Of a stretch of DNA of 64,000 nucleotides, positions 63,301 to 64,000 are shown piece by piece (the first letter of the stretch is position 1; each line of letters begins with the position of its first letter). This DNA comes from Bacteroidetes bacterium UBA6221 (GTDB lineage Bacteria; Bacteroidota; Bacteroidia; Chitinophagales; Chitinophagaceae), in NCBI GenBank assembly GCA_002421685.1, contig DISB01000020.1, forward strand, positions 62,001-126,000, given 5' to 3'. The position numbers were made by a program, and so were the translations under genes. The notes beneath the pieces are model-generated. The model did no database searches. It saw only the letters and a program-made list of their open reading frames with translations, and had not been told where the DNA came from.

Positions 63301-64000
63301 TCCACCAACATGGAAGGTGACGAAGTAGTTGTGGTAATAGGCCGTACGGGCGAGGTAAGGATTATAGATGTAGAAAACGATCGCCTGCTGAATACGCACA
63401 ACATACCTTACGGTTCTCAGCTGAAGATAAAGAACGGCCAGAAGATAAAGAAAGGTGATGTTATCTGTACATGGGATCCGTTCAACGCCGTTATCGTATC
63501 AGAGATAACAGGTAAGGTGAAACTGGAAAGCGTAATAGAAGGCGTTACATACCGCGAAGAGGCCGACGAACAAACCGGTCACCGCGAGAAAGTAGTAATT
63601 GAAACTAAAGATAAAACCAAGATACCGTCGGTGCTGGTAGAAGCCAACGGCGAAATTAAATCTTACAACCTGCCGGTAGGTTCACACATCATTGTAGCCG
63701 AAGGCGACAAGGTGAACAACGGACAGGTACTGGTGAAGATACCCAGGGTGATGGGCCGTAGCCGCGACATCACGGGTGGTCTGCCACGTGTAACCGAACT
63801 GTTTGAAGCACGTAACCCGAGCAACCCGGCTATCGTGGCTGCTATTGACGGCGTGGTTGCTTTCGGCAATATCAAACGTGGTAACCGCGAGATAATCGTT
63901 GAAAGTAAAGAAGGTATCGTAAGGAAGTACCTGGTGCCGCTGACACGTCATATCATGGTGCAGGACGGTGACTTCGTGAAAGCCGGTACACCACTTTCTG
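60349..64000 (+). CDS. rpoC: DNA-directed RNA polymerase subunit beta', N-terminal part
   Basis: About 1217 residues of beta' are present; the 3' end lies beyond the window (typical Bacteroidota length about 1430). The ATG is at 60349. The zinc site uses Cys66, Cys68, Cys81 and Cys84. The catalytic magnesium motif NADFDGD has Asp484, Asp486 and Asp488. SRSVIIIGPDL-type bridge-helix-near segments and the second zinc cysteines (CESKRGVCAKCYG) are present. Trigger-loop and jaw regions follow in order. It is cotranscribed with rpoB. Confidence 0.97.
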   Translation, partial: MAIKKENRPKPGFSRITISLASPDTILDRSYGEVLKPETINYRTYKPERDGLFCEKIFGPVKDYECYCGKYKRIRYKGIVCDRCGVEVTEKKVRRERMGHIKLVVPIVHIWYFKSLPNKIGYLLGSSSKKLESIVYYERYTVVQAGEAEDLIRQKLNLKDSEKTELQLLTEDEYLEILDTISNENQYLPDEDPNKFIAKMGADAVHALLSRIDLDQLSYDLRNAAANETSQQRKQEALKRLSVVEAFRDANTRVENRLEWMVMQYIPVIPPELRPLVPLDGGRFASSDLNDLYRRVIIRNNRLKRLIEIKAPEVILRNEKRMLQEAVDSLFDNSRKSNAVKAEGGRALKSLSDVLKGKQGRFRQNLLGKRVDYSGRSVIIIGPDLKLHECGLPKDMAAELFKPFIIRKLIERGIVKTVKSAKKLVERKEAVVWDILENVLKGHPVLLNRAPTLHRLSIQAFQPKLIEGKAIRLHPLVCTAFNADFDGDQMAVHVPLSSAAILEAQLLMLASHNILNPQNGTPITLPSQDMVLGLYYISKAKRSEGDMKVKGEGMAFYSAEEVLIAYNEEKVELHAPIRVKANVRTKDGLKKQLIETTVGRVIFNQYVPESNGFVNALLTKKSLREIIGGILKNSGVPATVKFLDDIKTLGFRMAFRGGLSFNIEDLSIPNVKEELVAAAQAEVDEVWENYNMGLITNNERYNQIIDIWSRVDTRVTETLIHEMAVDKQGFNSVYMMLDSGARGSKQQVKQLAGLRGLMAKPRRSGSSGSEIIENPILSNFKDGLNVLEYFISTHGARKGLADTALKTADAGYLTRRLVDVAQDVVINEEDCGTLRGIATSALKDNEDVVESLYDRILGRTSLHDVFNPLTEELIVEAGTEITEDIAKAIDESSIETVEIRSVLTCESKRGVCAKCYGKNLATGYMTQKGDAVGIIAAQSIGEPGTQLTLRTFHVGGVAGSSAIESQLAAKFDGTAQFDGLRTTTSTNMEGDEVVVVIGRTGEVRIIDVENDRLLNTHNIPYGSQLKIKNGQKIKKGDVICTWDPFNAVIVSEITGKVKLESVIEGVTYREEADEQTGHREKVVIETKDKTKIPSVLVEANGEIKSYNLPVGSHIIVAEGDKVNNGQVLVKIPRVMGRSRDITGGLPRVTELFEARNPSNPAIVAAIDGVVAFGNIKRGNREIIVESKEGIVRKYLVPLTRHIMVQDGDFVKAGTPLS

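Overview
The window looks like a chromosomal piece of a Bacteroidota genome, most likely Chitinophagaceae-like. The evidence is promoters of the TTTG-N20-TAnnTTTG type at several genes, menaquinone synthesis through aminofutalosine (mqnE), several secreted proteins ending in type IX secretion (T9SS) sorting domains, many lipoproteins, Bacteroidota-type families (DUF4835, DUF4296, BFN nuclease, AtpZ), and start codons without clear Shine-Dalgarno sequences.

Layout. 1-2428: end of rplS, then a tight operon of small membrane proteins (TM2, DUF2752, DUF4870) with an M48 metallopeptidase. 2842-6954: yraN and a phosphoglucose/phosphomannose isomerase diverge, followed by the SRP RNA, a four-helix-bundle gene inside inverted heptamer repeats, a FSA-type transaldolase and a phosphoglucomutase. 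7144-11519 (minus): lipoprotein, M13 peptidase, SprT-like protein, and an AtpZ/AtpI-like pair with a truncated M23-family anchor but no ATP synthase genes. 11684-15407: malic enzyme, HI0933-type flavoprotein, DUF2905. 15415-17042 (minus): NlpC/P60 lipoprotein, lipocalin lipoprotein, GIY-YIG fragment, initiator tRNA. 17151-23681: era, a PLP enzyme, a dicarboxylate symporter, DedA, MFS and a GT-C-like membrane protein. 23683-29439 (minus): mqnE, M43 protease, BFN nuclease, topoisomerase IV A.

30412-38588 is the most unusual region. It looks like a chaperone-usher surface-fibre locus: two DUF4402 pilin-like subunits, a PapD-like chaperone (carrying a one-base frameshift), a T9SS protein and an usher-like outer-membrane protein, with a secreted beta-helix-like protein transcribed divergently. 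Chaperone-usher loci are well known in Proteobacteria but unexpected in Bacteroidota, where type V pili dominate. 38762-49247 holds coaBC, DUF4835, DUF4296, an aminotransferase, a membrane-anchored response regulator beside a TPR hybrid kinase, small membrane proteins, a PagL-like barrel and a periplasmic protein made of four Cache domains.

49532-56065 (minus) holds two paralogous cassettes, each pairing a modular fibre-like protein with a T9SS-sorted protein sharing an RSHGT motif. Each cassette is preceded about 70-80 bases upstream by 20-21-bp direct repeats that fit the LytTR/AlgR binding motif, which suggests shared control. The window ends with rpoB and the first part of rpoC, driven by their own promoter and separated from the usual rplKAJL cluster.
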